46,523 bases of DNA from IMG/VR virus record IMGVR_UViG_3300035211_000089, positions 1 to 46,523 of that record, one strand, 5' to 3'. The DNA comes from a virus. Both the position numbers and the translations under genes were made by a program. Under the pieces are notes generated by a model. That model worked only from the letters and a program-made list of their open reading frames with translations, was not told the DNA's origin and did not search any database. Positions within the stretch are counted from its first letter, which is position 1. Every line of letters begins with the position of its first letter. Positions 21,213 to 30,208 of the stretch are shown here, piece after piece.

Positions 21213-22198
21213 TCTTTCGACTATTCCACCCAGGCGACGGCTCCGGTTCGTCCGAAGCCACCGACCCGAATGAGCCAGGATCAGGATCCGCAGCCGGAAG
21301 CGATTCTGAATCTCTTGACTATTTCGGTCTTGGTGATGATGGCGAAGCGGCCGACCCGTCGTCGGCGGAGGACGGCTCTAAACCGCCGGAATCGGCCGAC
21401 CCGCCGAAAGAGCCCCCTGACGGCAAGGATGGGACGACCTCTGAAGACGGCTCCGAGAAGGATGGTGACAAAGGCCAAGAGCCGAAGAAGCTCGCCGGGA
21501 AGTACGACACTCTCGAAGCTCTCGAGGCCGGCTATGGCAAGTTGTTGGCGCACTCCAAGGGTCTTGAGTCTGAAAACAAGACCTATCGGGAGCAGCTCGC
21601 CGATCTGACTGCCAAAGTCCAGGAGATCGAGAAGAATGCGGGAGCAGACCCGGGGCGGACCCCCCAGGCGCCGGAACTCTCCGACGAAGCCAAGGCGGCT
21701 CGCCAGGAACTTGAACAGGTCCTCGGTGACGATGGCATGAATGCCCTGGACAAGTTTCTGAAGGCAGTAACACCAAGAACCGACACCACCGAACTTGAGG
21801 AAATCCGCAACAAGCTGGCCAAGGCCGAGAGCCGGGACTTCGAACGTGAACTTGCCGAAAGGCGTCCGGACTCCACTGACAGCGATGTTCAGGCAGAAAT
21901 GCAGAAGATCGCTAAGGAGATGGAGGACCCGAAGAACGCTGAGGATCACTACTACACTTCCGGCCTCATTGTCGATGCTGCCAAGGGCCGCATGCTCGAT
22001 CGTCTGATCGATCGAGGTGTTGCTTCCAAGCTGAAGACGCTCTCCAAAGAGGAAAAGGCCAAGCTGCTCGCGGGTAACCTTATGCTCGGTGCCAATGCCG
22101 GAGGCAAAGGCGGAGGCGGAGACAAAGCTCCCGACCCAAAGAGGAAAGAGCAGCAAGAGGCATTCTTCGACGATCAAAAGCAGTTGATGCCCCTGTAG
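21209..22198 (+). CDS. Capsid scaffolding protein
   Basis: A 329-residue, highly charged protein with no cysteine. The first 90 residues are disordered and rich in Ser/Asp/Gly/Glu/Pro. Then comes KLAGKYDTLEALEAGYGKLL, common in scaffold proteins, a coiled coil (ENKTYREQLADLTAKVQEI) and a basic C-terminus (DPKRKEQQEAF) that may bind the capsid shell. Placed immediately before the capsid gene. A long open frame on the opposite strand here is a codon-bias shadow. Confidence 0.85.
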   Translation: MIFRLFHPGDGSGSSEATDPNEPGSGSAAGSDSESLDYFGLGDDGEAADPSSAEDGSKPPESADPPKEPPDGKDGTTSEDGSEKDGDKGQEPKKLAGKYDTLEALEAGYGKLLAHSKGLESENKTYREQLADLTAKVQEIEKNAGADPGRTPQAPELSDEAKAARQELEQVLGDDGMNALDKFLKAVTPRTDTTELEEIRNKLAKAESRDFERELAERRPDSTDSDVQAEMQKIAKEMEDPKNAEDHYYTSGLIVDAAKGRMLDRLIDRGVASKLKTLSKEEKAKLLAGNLMLGANAGGKGGGGDKAPDPKRKEQQEAFFDDQKQLMPL

Positions 22199-22240
22199 TC
22201 TCGGCTTCCTTCTGAGCTGCCGGCTTAGGAGGTACAGCCT

Positions 22241-23449
22241 GTGCCCGACTATCTTCAGGGACGGCAAACCACCGTCCATATCAACCAGGCCGAGCGCGAG
22301 GTTGATATACCGCGAGAACTGGAGTGGTTGCGGCCTGACAACGCTCCCCTGGTCAAACTGACCAAGGGTGGCGGGGCCAAGGGCAAACTCCCGATAAAGA
22401 AAGACGTCACGATGAATCCGGAATTCAAGTGTCTTGAGAAAGAGCCACATGGAGTCTGGACGGCGATCAACAATGGCACCGGCTATACGGCCGGTGACAC
22501 CGACTTCATCCTGGATGCGGTCGCCCATTTGATCGTCGGTGACGTTCTTCAGATCATCGGGGGTGAGGTAGTCCAGATCACGGCCATTACGACCACTACG
22601 AGCACCGTCACGGTGACCCGTAGTATCGGACCGACCGCGGCTGGTTCTATCACCGACAATACACCCGTCTACACTATCGGCCACGCTTCGGAGGAAAACT
22701 CCGATATCCCGACCATTAACAAGGTCAAGAACCGTGACCGGACGAACTATACGCAGATTTTCCGCGAACCGTTCGGGCTGTCCCGCACGCTGGCCAAATC
22801 GGCCCTCTATCAGGGCAAGAAACGGCCGGAGATGCGGCGCGAGGCCTTCCTCGAGCACGAACGAGACCAGGAACGTGCGTTTCTGTTCAGTGAACCGGCA
22901 GAAGATACCACCGGCGGTCCCAATGGCGAAGTGATTCGCTATACCGGTGGCGTCAACTACTGGATCACGTCAGGCGGGGGTTACACGATGACGGCAACCA
23001 CGACGTTCACCAAAACAGACTGGACGACTTTCTGTCAGAATGCCTTCGAGTACGGCAGCGAGACGAAAGTCTTCGTCTGTGCGCCTCTGCTTATCTCCAT
23101 GTTCGACTACTGGAAGGACAACAAGCTGGAGATGAAGCCGAGTGAGTACACGTATGGGATAAAGGTCGCGACCTGGGAGAGCGGCCATGGGACCGTCCTC
23201 ATCATACGTGATCGTGAGTTGAGAAACTCGCCGGCCGGTGATGGCTCTGGCTACGGCGGAACCGGATTCATGCTCGATACCGAGAACATCGGTTATCGCT
23301 ATCTGACTGATTCTGATACCAAGCTCCGCGAGAATATCATAATCAACGGTAAAGATGGCTGGACCGATGAGTATCTGACCGAGTGTGGTCTGTTCCTGTC
23401 GCTCCCGGAGACCCATTCCAAGTTAGCGGGGATCGCGACTTACAGTTGA
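22241..23449 (+). CDS. Major capsid protein, SU10/DUF5309 type
   Basis: A 402-residue HK97-fold shell protein. It starts at GTG 22241 behind TAGGAGG. A beta-rich inserted segment at about 92-148 (AHLIVGDVLQIIGGEVVQIT, with Thr-rich strands) and the helix with MRREAFLEHERDQERAFLF are typical of the SU10-like family used by some podoviruses. A strong hairpin follows the gene, suggesting transcript control for high expression. This is the likely client of the phage GroES. Confidence 0.88.
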   Translation: MPDYLQGRQTTVHINQAEREVDIPRELEWLRPDNAPLVKLTKGGGAKGKLPIKKDVTMNPEFKCLEKEPHGVWTAINNGTGYTAGDTDFILDAVAHLIVGDVLQIIGGEVVQITAITTTTSTVTVTRSIGPTAAGSITDNTPVYTIGHASEENSDIPTINKVKNRDRTNYTQIFREPFGLSRTLAKSALYQGKKRPEMRREAFLEHERDQERAFLFSEPAEDTTGGPNGEVIRYTGGVNYWITSGGGYTMTATTTFTKTDWTTFCQNAFEYGSETKVFVCAPLLISMFDYWKDNKLEMKPSEYTYGIKVATWESGHGTVLIIRDRELRNSPAGDGSGYGGTGFMLDTENIGYRYLTDSDTKLRENIIINGKDGWTDEYLTECGLFLSLPETHSKLAGIATYS

Positions 23450-23459
23450 TCTGACCTAA

Positions 23460-23486
23460 AGGCGCCTGGGGTAATCCCGGGCGCCT
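23460..23486 (+). terminator. Hairpin after the capsid gene
   Basis: AGGCGCC (23460-23466) pairs with GGCGCCT (23480-23486), with an inner GGG/CCC stem around a TAAT loop. The run after it (CTCTTAAAGG) has few Ts, so it is likely a partial terminator or an mRNA-protecting hairpin that lets the capsid gene be expressed above its downstream neighbours. Confidence 0.6.
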
Positions 23487-23503
23487 CTCTTAAAGGAGAT
23501 GAC

Positions 23504-23935
23504 ATGGCGAAGAAAATCTACTGCTCAAAAGACCGCAGGATGGATATCGTGCGGAAGCAAACTGACAAGCACGGCAACGAGGTTCCTCTGCCCCCGTTCA
23601 CGTTCCGTGACTACAAGCTCGAGCTCGAGGACGAGGATCTGCAGAAAGAGCTCGAGGGACTGACCGGTAGCGACGGAAAAGAGCTACTCGGCAAACTGTA
23701 TTTCGAGGTCGAGGTCCCGCCCCAGGTGCAGACGACCGAATACACCCAGGGGCCGGCAACTACGGCCAGCGTCAAGACTGCCGGCATGACAGCCAAGGAA
23801 AAGCAGGCCCTGACGCGGGCGAAGAAGAAACAGCAGGAGGGCAAGGAGCTCACCGAGACCGAAGCGGCCGCGGTCAAGAAGGCCGAGGCCTCGATGCCCG
23901 AGGACATCAACGAGGCGAGCCACGATGGGGAGTAA
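23504..23935 (+). CDS. Hypothetical head-region protein
   Basis: A 143-residue protein with a small N-terminal domain (FTFRDYKLELEDEDLQKELE) and a Lys/Ala/Glu-rich C-terminal helix (AKEKQALTRAKKKQQEGKEL). AAAGGAG ribosome-binding site. It may be a capsid-associated or head-completion protein; no family recognised. Its end overlaps the glycosyltransferase start. Confidence 0.62.
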   Translation: MAKKIYCSKDRRMDIVRKQTDKHGNEVPLPPFTFRDYKLELEDEDLQKELEGLTGSDGKELLGKLYFEVEVPPQVQTTEYTQGPATTASVKTAGMTAKEKQALTRAKKKQQEGKELTETEAAAVKKAEASMPEDINEASHDGE

Positions 23936-24881
23936 GATTGTCGGATTGGACGGTCGGCCGGTTGCAAAGCCGAAGACCGTCCTTATCTGCATCCCTTATC
24001 GAGACCACATGGGGGAGACTGCCGTTATGCTCATTGAGCAGCTCCAGGCAATCGGCATCCCGGGCTATCGCACGATCATGCGGAAGAACAACTCGACCGT
24101 GATTGTCCTGACCCGCAACGACATGATTGTCGACGCCCCGAATATCAACTATGACTTCCTCTTTTTCATCGACGACGACGTTGGCTTTCCCCTGGACGAG
24201 ATGAACACGATGTATGAGGTCGAGGGGCCCAACGATCGTATCATCGCGGTTCCGAAGATGATCTATCTTATCAAGCGGATCCTCGACCACAACAAGGATA
24301 TCTGCGCCGGTTACTATTGCGGCCGAAGCCGCCCCCACCTGCCGATGGTATTCAAGTTCGATCGCGGCTCGGACACGCTGTATGAGCATATCCTCGAGCC
24401 GCCCGAAAGCGGTCTGCATGAGGTCGATTCCGTGGCTACCGGGTTCCTCTGTATCAAGAAGAAGGTCTTCGAGAAGTTCCGCGAGCAGTTCGAGACCAGG
24501 GTCAAAGCCGGAAGGCAATTCGAACAGTGGAAGGAAGCTAACGGGCTGAAAAAGCTGCCGAAACCGGTGCGCGAGTATATCGAGGCATCTAGGCTTAATA
24601 TCTTCCAACCGTTCTGGCTCGACTATGTGTACGATCCGTTCTACGATCAGTGGCGTCACATGGGCGAGGACACCTTTTTCTGCCGGGAAGCGAAACGCCT
24701 GGGCTTCAAGATATGGGTCGATTTCGACGTGAATGTCGGTCACCAATACGAGCGGTTCATCACGGCCGATCAGTATCGGTATGCCTACATGAACGAGGCC
24801 AAGGGACAGAAGGCCAAGGAAATCGAGGAACAGAAGGCGAGGCTGAAGCAAAAGCAGGAGGCGAAAGCGAAGAATGGCTGA
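23925..24881 (+). CDS. GT-A fold glycosyltransferase
   Basis: A 318-residue enzyme with a nucleotide-sugar fold: TVLICIPYRDHMGETAV (strand 1 and binding loop), the metal-binding DDD of FIDDDVGFP (83-85) and a later GEDTFFCREAKRLGFKIWVD acceptor-site region. The last 30 residues are a Lys/Glu/Gln coiled tail. The gene is embedded between capsid and connector genes and overlaps the next gene by 8 bp, so it is expressed with virion proteins. It may modify capsid or tail proteins, or host surface sugars; the target cannot be read from sequence. Confidence 0.83.
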   Translation: MGSKIVGLDGRPVAKPKTVLICIPYRDHMGETAVMLIEQLQAIGIPGYRTIMRKNNSTVIVLTRNDMIVDAPNINYDFLFFIDDDVGFPLDEMNTMYEVEGPNDRIIAVPKMIYLIKRILDHNKDICAGYYCGRSRPHLPMVFKFDRGSDTLYEHILEPPESGLHEVDSVATGFLCIKKKVFEKFREQFETRVKAGRQFEQWKEANGLKKLPKPVREYIEASRLNIFQPFWLDYVYDPFYDQWRHMGEDTFFCREAKRLGFKIWVDFDVNVGHQYERFITADQYRYAYMNEAKGQKAKEIEEQKARLKQKQEAKAKNG

Positions 24882-25554
24882 GAAGGACGATCTGATTCAG
24901 ATTATTCAGATGAAGGTCCAGGACCTGAGCTCTGAGTACATTCCGCACATCGAGACGGCGCTGAAGCTCGTCTGGGCCACGGTGGCGAGCTATTCCGACT
25001 GGTGGTTCATGCGATCGCCCGAGCCGCAGCCGATCAGCCTGACGGCCGGCGAGGACACCTACGTCGTCGACAACACGGATATCGGCAAGATGCTGCATAT
25101 CGCGAATGATGCGAACCGCAAGCTGTGGATCTATAAGGGGCGCCAGGCCTTCGACGCCTACCGGGAAGGAACCTCGGACAGCTCAACCGGGAACACTCAA
25201 GTCTTCACGGACTTGGGACTCAAGAGAAAGAAGCGGGTTATTCAGATATACCAGCCGCCCTCGGCTGTCTCGACGGTCTATCTGCATTATCAGCGCAAGG
25301 GAACGATCGACAATTTGAACCTCATGCCGGACGAATGGGCTTTTGTCCTGGTCCATGGTGTTATGTCGCTGATTGCGCCACCCCAGGAAGTCAACCAGGC
25401 CTTCTGGAAAGCTCTCTGCTACAAAGAGAGCAAGATGTTCGAGGGCTGGCTAATGGAGATGAAGCGCCTGGTCGAGCCGGCATCGGATGAGGAAGAAGAA
25501 CTGATCCTCGACAGCCTCACGAAAGACCGGCTCCAGGAGATCGATGACCTATGA
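24874..25554 (+). CDS. Head-tail connector (adaptor-like) protein
   Basis: A 226-residue protein without a signal peptide. LSLTAGEDTYVV-type strand, an early helical segment (IETALKLVWATVASYSDWWF) and a long C-terminal helix match small podoviral adaptor proteins that attach below the portal. Identification rests on pattern and position; the family is not certain. ATGA overlap with the next gene. Confidence 0.6.
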   Translation: MAEKDDLIQIIQMKVQDLSSEYIPHIETALKLVWATVASYSDWWFMRSPEPQPISLTAGEDTYVVDNTDIGKMLHIANDANRKLWIYKGRQAFDAYREGTSDSSTGNTQVFTDLGLKRKKRVIQIYQPPSAVSTVYLHYQRKGTIDNLNLMPDEWAFVLVHGVMSLIAPPQEVNQAFWKALCYKESKMFEGWLMEMKRLVEPASDEEEELILDSLTKDRLQEIDDL

Positions 25555-26219
25555 ACAGACTCCTATTCATTATCCTGTTGCCGCTGATCCTGCTTGGCGG
25601 CGCCAAGGCCGAATCACTCGGTCAGGTGATCCAATCGGTCTACAACCGCGGCGTCTACTTCGACCAGGACCGCTTCGATACCGTGGTCATTATGGACTTT
25701 GCCAATGACACACAGGAGCTCATCGCTACGATCGGGAAGACCAACCAGGCCGAGACAACGATCGTCCTGGGAGACGATCTGTCGTATGCCTTGCCGTCCG
25801 ATTTCTATTTAATTCACTCGGTCATTATCAACGCTGACCCAACGCTCGATTCGGATAGTCCCAGGCGGAGGCGGAAGTCCTTGAAGTACGTTCCGTATGA
25901 GGATTTTGGAAACAGCTACGCAGTCGGCTCCGATCGACCGGCCGATTACTCGATCTGGGCCGACAGCGTGAAGTTACACAAAGGATCGGACACCGGCGAA
26001 GACAGCCTGTTTGTAGGATATTTCCGGCATGCAACGGCTATGACCGACACCGCGGACGCCGTGGATCTGCCCCAGGCTTATATCGCGATGCTCAAGGATA
26101 TCGTTATTCAAATGTGCCTGAACCGGATCACCTTTCCGAACCAGAGCCCCAAAGAAGAAGCCTTAACTCTGACCGCGATGGTTACCGAGGCCTTGCTGGG
26201 CCGGAGGGGGGATCAGTGA
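25551..26219 (+). CDS. Connector-like protein with a Sec signal peptide
   Basis: A 222-residue protein. Residues 1-20 are a textbook Sec signal (basic NR, hydrophobic LLFIILLPLILLGG, then AKA cleavage site before ES). The mature part (YALPSDFYLIHSVI, VPYEDFGNSYAVGSDRPADY, FVGYFRHATAMTDTADAVDL) resembles podoviral adaptor/tail completion proteins. ATG 25551 is supported by AGGAG and the ATGA overlap, and the next ATG lies near residue 49. An exported connector protein is highly unusual. Confidence 0.7.
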   Translation: MNRLLFIILLPLILLGGAKAESLGQVIQSVYNRGVYFDQDRFDTVVIMDFANDTQELIATIGKTNQAETTIVLGDDLSYALPSDFYLIHSVIINADPTLDSDSPRRRRKSLKYVPYEDFGNSYAVGSDRPADYSIWADSVKLHKGSDTGEDSLFVGYFRHATAMTDTADAVDLPQAYIAMLKDIVIQMCLNRITFPNQSPKEEALTLTAMVTEALLGRRGDQ

Positions 26220-28666
26220 AGCTCGTCCTGACTACCCTGGTCATTACGGCAGTCGTCACCACGGCTGCAATACCATCGCTCGCGCAGGGAAGAACCCCGG
26301 GGAGTCTATACGACTTCTCGGGGGGAATGAATACCAGCTCGGACTGGTCACTGGTGGCCGACAACGAGGCGTATCAGTGCCGCAATATACTCCTGGACGT
26401 GGTGATCGGGGGAATGAAGCTCAGAAACGGCTTCCATGCCGTAACCGACAGCCTGGCTAATTACACACGCATCTGGTCACTCCACACGCACAAGTTCATC
26501 GATCGACAAGGCTTTCTGTTCCAGGTGGTCGAAAGGGACACGGTAACGCAGCTTTGCGATCTATTTGTGTCTGCACCTTTTGGACTGGATATAACCGATT
26601 CTCTCGGGTCCTATCTGTATCCGACCGGCGGGGGCTGGCTGAGCTGGCTCGACGCTCAGTATTATTTCAACGGCAAGAATCGATCGAAAGTGGTGGCCGG
26701 CGGTCCGGAAGACTTCACGCTCTACGACATGGTGCCCCTGGCACCGGGCCAGCCGGACGCCTTTCCGATAGCTGAATCGGGCAATCTCGAGGGTGAGTAC
26801 ATCTATGGAATCATCACCGAGATTCCATGCAGTACCGACGTTATGGCCTCGAGACCCGGTACCCTGTCTGAGCCGATTGTCGCCAAGGGAGAGAAGATCG
26901 GCATCCGGAATTTCTATCCGATCACTCCCGACAGTACCTGTTCCAATCCTGGGGCAACGATCTGGTTCTGGATTGTTCGAACGAAAGCCAACCGGGTAGA
27001 TTTCGACGACGACAGCCTCTGGATTGTCGACTCGATTCTCAGGCCGAACACCGAGACTGACAGCATCTTGTACGTCGACAATGTTGCTGACGGCTCTCTG
27101 GGCCCGCTCTGGGGCGAGATGCACGATCTCCGCGGCGACGGTTCCGGCGACAACCGGTGGGCCTACTATTACTGGTCGTATTATGCTCGTCACAATCAGG
27201 CCCATGCGCCGGGCAGCATGACATTTCTCGCCGGCGACACCATAATATCATCGCCGGGACACTATGTGCTTGGAACCGACACCGCTTTTGGAGAGTACGA
27301 CCACGAATTCAACCTCTATACCTGGACGCTCCTGAACGAAAAGACTGGAGCGCAGTCTGACACCGCGGCCGTGCTGGTCCTCTATCAGCCAGGCGCACCG
27401 GCCAACGACTCGACCTACGAAAACATCACCCTGGGCATCCCCGCGGCGCCTTCGGAAGACTTCGCCAGGATCATCTACCGAGCACATTATATCGCCGGTT
27501 ATTCTCCGGATGAATTTGAGGATCAGAACAACAAGTACCGGCGCTGGCAGCTCCAGACGTTCTACCCGCTCGACACGATACGAGCTGAGAATTGGGACAC
27601 CACGATCTTTGTGGACACGACACCGCCGGCGACGCTCGAGACGAACCGGTCAGGATACGAGAGGAAGATCCCGCCCGGCATTTTTAAGGGAGCTATTATC
27701 CATGAATCAAGAATGTTCGCCTGGAACGATTACCGGTTGTATGTCAGCGACGCCGACACCGCTGCGGCCTTCCCCTATTTCAATAACGTCGAATTTGACC
27801 TTGACGACGGCGATCGAATTATTTCATGCGCTTCCTTTGAGGGGTACGTTGTTGTTTACAAAACGAATTCCATCTGGCTGCTCTACACCAGCGACGGCAC
27901 CGTCTACGATCGCGTGAAAGCGAGCTTCGGGGTCGGCATGGTCTCGGCCAGGAGCTTCTCGAGGTACCACGGCGACAACATCTACCTGGGCCTCGATGGC
28001 ATCAATTTCGAATCGGACAGCCGGTACCGATCGCAGAAGGCCGATCGAACCTTCCTTTCCGACCCGATCAGGAACATTCTCTTGCGGGATCCGGAGAATA
28101 TGATTGATGCCGCCGGACTGGTCGTTGGTGACCGTTATTGGCTGTCATACCCAGGTAGTGACAGTTGCTGGACTTTCTTCTTCAAGACCGGCGCCTGGGG
28201 GCTGTCTGATTTCGACTTCTACCAGGGCATCTTGTACGATACGCTGGACCGGGACGAGTACACGACCTATCGCGACTTTTTGTTCATAAAGGATGATGAT
28301 GAGAGGATCTTCCATTTTTCGGAAACCGATTCGACGGACGACGGCGCCAGTTTTGTCGGCGTCTGGGAAAAGAGGCATGTCGCCCGTAACCCGTGGGAAC
28401 AGCAGACGATCAGCTCGATGGTTTTACAGCAAACCTCGAACGTGCCGGCTACCGATTCCGTCCTGGTTTATTTGACCGACGAGAACGGCGACAGCCTGGC
28501 GGTTGTGACGATCGACTCTCTCGATCAGATATACCGAAAAAAGCGAATCCTTTCGGCCGACAACGGGACTTTTCATCATCTCAACCTGAAGATAGAGGCC
28601 TTGAACAGGCCGGACATGGTGATAAACGCACTGGATCTTGATATCAGGCCAGCAGGGCTGGATTAG
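26216..28666 (+). CDS. Large tail protein with a signal peptide
   Basis: An 816-residue protein starting at GTG 26216 with GGAGGGGGG and a GTGA overlap. Residues 1-23 form a signal peptide (hydrophobic LTTLVITAVVTTAAI, cleavage after SLAQ). The mature start (YDFSGGMNTSSDWSLVADNE, then NILLDVVIGGMKLRNGF) is the pattern of phage tail or nozzle proteins that list DNA-ejection components. The rest is beta-rich and aromatic, fit for a tail hub or nozzle. No enzymatic motif seen. Confidence 0.72.
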   Translation: MKLVLTTLVITAVVTTAAIPSLAQGRTPGSLYDFSGGMNTSSDWSLVADNEAYQCRNILLDVVIGGMKLRNGFHAVTDSLANYTRIWSLHTHKFIDRQGFLFQVVERDTVTQLCDLFVSAPFGLDITDSLGSYLYPTGGGWLSWLDAQYYFNGKNRSKVVAGGPEDFTLYDMVPLAPGQPDAFPIAESGNLEGEYIYGIITEIPCSTDVMASRPGTLSEPIVAKGEKIGIRNFYPITPDSTCSNPGATIWFWIVRTKANRVDFDDDSLWIVDSILRPNTETDSILYVDNVADGSLGPLWGEMHDLRGDGSGDNRWAYYYWSYYARHNQAHAPGSMTFLAGDTIISSPGHYVLGTDTAFGEYDHEFNLYTWTLLNEKTGAQSDTAAVLVLYQPGAPANDSTYENITLGIPAAPSEDFARIIYRAHYIAGYSPDEFEDQNNKYRRWQLQTFYPLDTIRAENWDTTIFVDTTPPATLETNRSGYERKIPPGIFKGAIIHESRMFAWNDYRLYVSDADTAAAFPYFNNVEFDLDDGDRIISCASFEGYVVVYKTNSIWLLYTSDGTVYDRVKASFGVGMVSARSFSRYHGDNIYLGLDGINFESDSRYRSQKADRTFLSDPIRNILLRDPENMIDAAGLVVGDRYWLSYPGSDSCWTFFFKTGAWGLSDFDFYQGILYDTLDRDEYTTYRDFLFIKDDDERIFHFSETDSTDDGASFVGVWEKRHVARNPWEQQTISSMVLQQTSNVPATDSVLVYLTDENGDSLAVVTIDSLDQIYRKKRILSADNGTFHHLNLKIEALNRPDMVINALDLDIRPAGLD

Positions 28667-28681
28667 CAGGAGGATATAGTC

Positions 28682-29137
28682 ATGGCAGCTCCGGAAAAGA
28701 AAAAATCATGGTGGGAGAAGGCTGGAGATTTCGTCAGTAATCCGATCGTTTCAGGTGTCACTGGCGCTGTCGGCGGTGCTCTTTTCGGCGATCGCCAGAG
28801 AGATTGGGAGGAAACGAACCGGGCCGCCATGAAGACCTACGGTAAGGGGTTGCGGCGAGGCATCACCGAGGCTGACGTTATGCGAATGCTGCCGATCTTT
28901 CGGAAAGCCATGGCGCCATACATTCGTGGTGCGGCCGGCTCCGCCTCGGCCAAGTTCGGGTCTCGCTCCAGCTATGCACAGGGAGCAGCAATCAACGCGG
29001 CCAACCAGGCGATCAGCCCTTACGTGGCCAGCTCATTCCAGGACCGGCTGAGAAACAACCAGGCTAATCTGAGGCTGCTATTCTCAGAGAGTTCAAGGCA
29101 TGCCACCGAAAGAGGCGGCTCAGGGTTGGGGATCTAA
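28682..29137 (+). CDS. Small probable internal virion protein
   Basis: A 151-residue protein with a basic N-terminus, a Gly/Ala/Val segment (SNPIVSGVTGAVGGALFG) able to insert into a membrane, and an Ala/Ser/Arg-rich helical remainder. Such composition is common in ejection proteins of podoviruses. AGGAGG ribosome-binding site. Placed between tail protein and the giant ejected protein. Confidence 0.6.
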   Translation: MAAPEKKKSWWEKAGDFVSNPIVSGVTGAVGGALFGDRQRDWEETNRAAMKTYGKGLRRGITEADVMRMLPIFRKAMAPYIRGAAGSASAKFGSRSSYAQGAAINAANQAISPYVASSFQDRLRNNQANLRLLFSESSRHATERGGSGLGI

Positions 29138-29140
29138 ACC

Positions 29141-30208
29141 ATGGGACTGAATAAGCAGGACTTCGGTCGAATTCTGATCGGCATCTCGAAGGGGGCGGAC
29201 GAGCTCAGGCGCATCCGACGTGAAGACGAAAAGGAAGCCGAGCGGATAGCCCTCGAGGAAAAACGGTACCAGCGCAACCTGGCCGATCGGCGCGAGGATA
29301 TCCGCGATCAGCGCGACTTCCGGATGGACCTGCGCCGGATGGACCTCGAGGCCGAGCGAATCGAAAAAGAGAAGCAGCGGCGAGCGAATCTCAAGGCGGC
29401 CGATATCGAATCCCGCCGTCGAGCCGGGGTCGTAGACGCTGCTCGCCTGAAAGAGCAGCGCGAAAAGCTGGAAGACCCGAATCACCTGGCGTTACTTTAC
29501 TCACAGGGTCGCTATACACCGCAAACGGCCAAAGAACGGAGCTTGCTCGACGGAATCCTGCGAACCAAGACCGGCAACCAGGGCGGCGACGATAAAGGCA
29601 AGGTCATGACGGACGCCGAGTTCTACACCTTCTGGATGACCAAGAACGGACAATTCCCGCGGAACCAGCAGAAGGACTTCAAGAAGGCCCTCGAGGAATA
29701 CCGAAAGCATGTGGGAGAGCCGGCGACCGATCAATCAACAGGGCAGGGCAACGATGGCGCCGATATGTTCAAGGGAATAGGTACGGCCACGGAGTTTCCG
29801 GTTTCGGCCGGTGGCGCCCCCCTGACCGGCGGACAAGAAGCCTTCCAGGTGCCGCAGACCGGGAACGCTGGCCTGGACTATTACAATTATCAGGTCACTT
29901 CTCCGCGGCCTGGAATTCAGTCCCGGATCCGATCTCAGTCTCTGCCCCCGCAGCAGATGAGCGAATCGCAGATGTTGACGTCCGACGGTCGACCGATGTA
30001 TGACGGTCACGGTGGCCGTGATGGTGACGAGACTATCGAGATTGGACCACTGGTCGACCCGAACATTCTCACCGAGTCAGAGCAGGAGGCCGATAGCCTC
30101 TTGACCAGGTGGAGCTCGGGGCAACCGCTTTCTGATCAGGACATGGCCCTGCTGTTTCAGTTTCTGCAGGAGAATTACGATTGGCAACCACCCGACGTGA
30201 TGAATTAG
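29141..30208 (+). CDS. Probable ejected virion protein, coiled coil
   Basis: A 355-residue protein. Residues 20-110 are a very long charged coiled coil (RRIRREDEKEAERIALEEKR and on), then a disordered Gly/Gln/Pro-rich region and an acidic C-terminus. No enzymatic motif. Position before the polyvalent protein, with a 28-bp overlap, suggests both are packaged and ejected together. Confidence 0.62.
   Translation: MGLNKQDFGRILIGISKGADELRRIRREDEKEAERIALEEKRYQRNLADRREDIRDQRDFRMDLRRMDLEAERIEKEKQRRANLKAADIESRRRAGVVDAARLKEQREKLEDPNHLALLYSQGRYTPQTAKERSLLDGILRTKTGNQGGDDKGKVMTDAEFYTFWMTKNGQFPRNQQKDFKKALEEYRKHVGEPATDQSTGQGNDGADMFKGIGTATEFPVSAGGAPLTGGQEAFQVPQTGNAGLDYYNYQVTSPRPGIQSRIRSQSLPPQQMSESQMLTSDGRPMYDGHGGRDGDETIEIGPLVDPNILTESEQEADSLLTRWSSGQPLSDQDMALLFQFLQENYDWQPPDVMN

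Noticed and set aside
21281-22858. A 525-codon open frame on the minus strand across the scaffold and capsid genes
   Set aside because: It mirrors the plus-strand genes, has no ribosome-binding site and an unnatural composition; codon bias of GC-rich coding DNA makes such antisense frames.
23907-24851. A 314-codon minus-strand frame over the glycosyltransferase
   Set aside because: Antisense shadow; the plus-strand frame has clear GT-A motifs.
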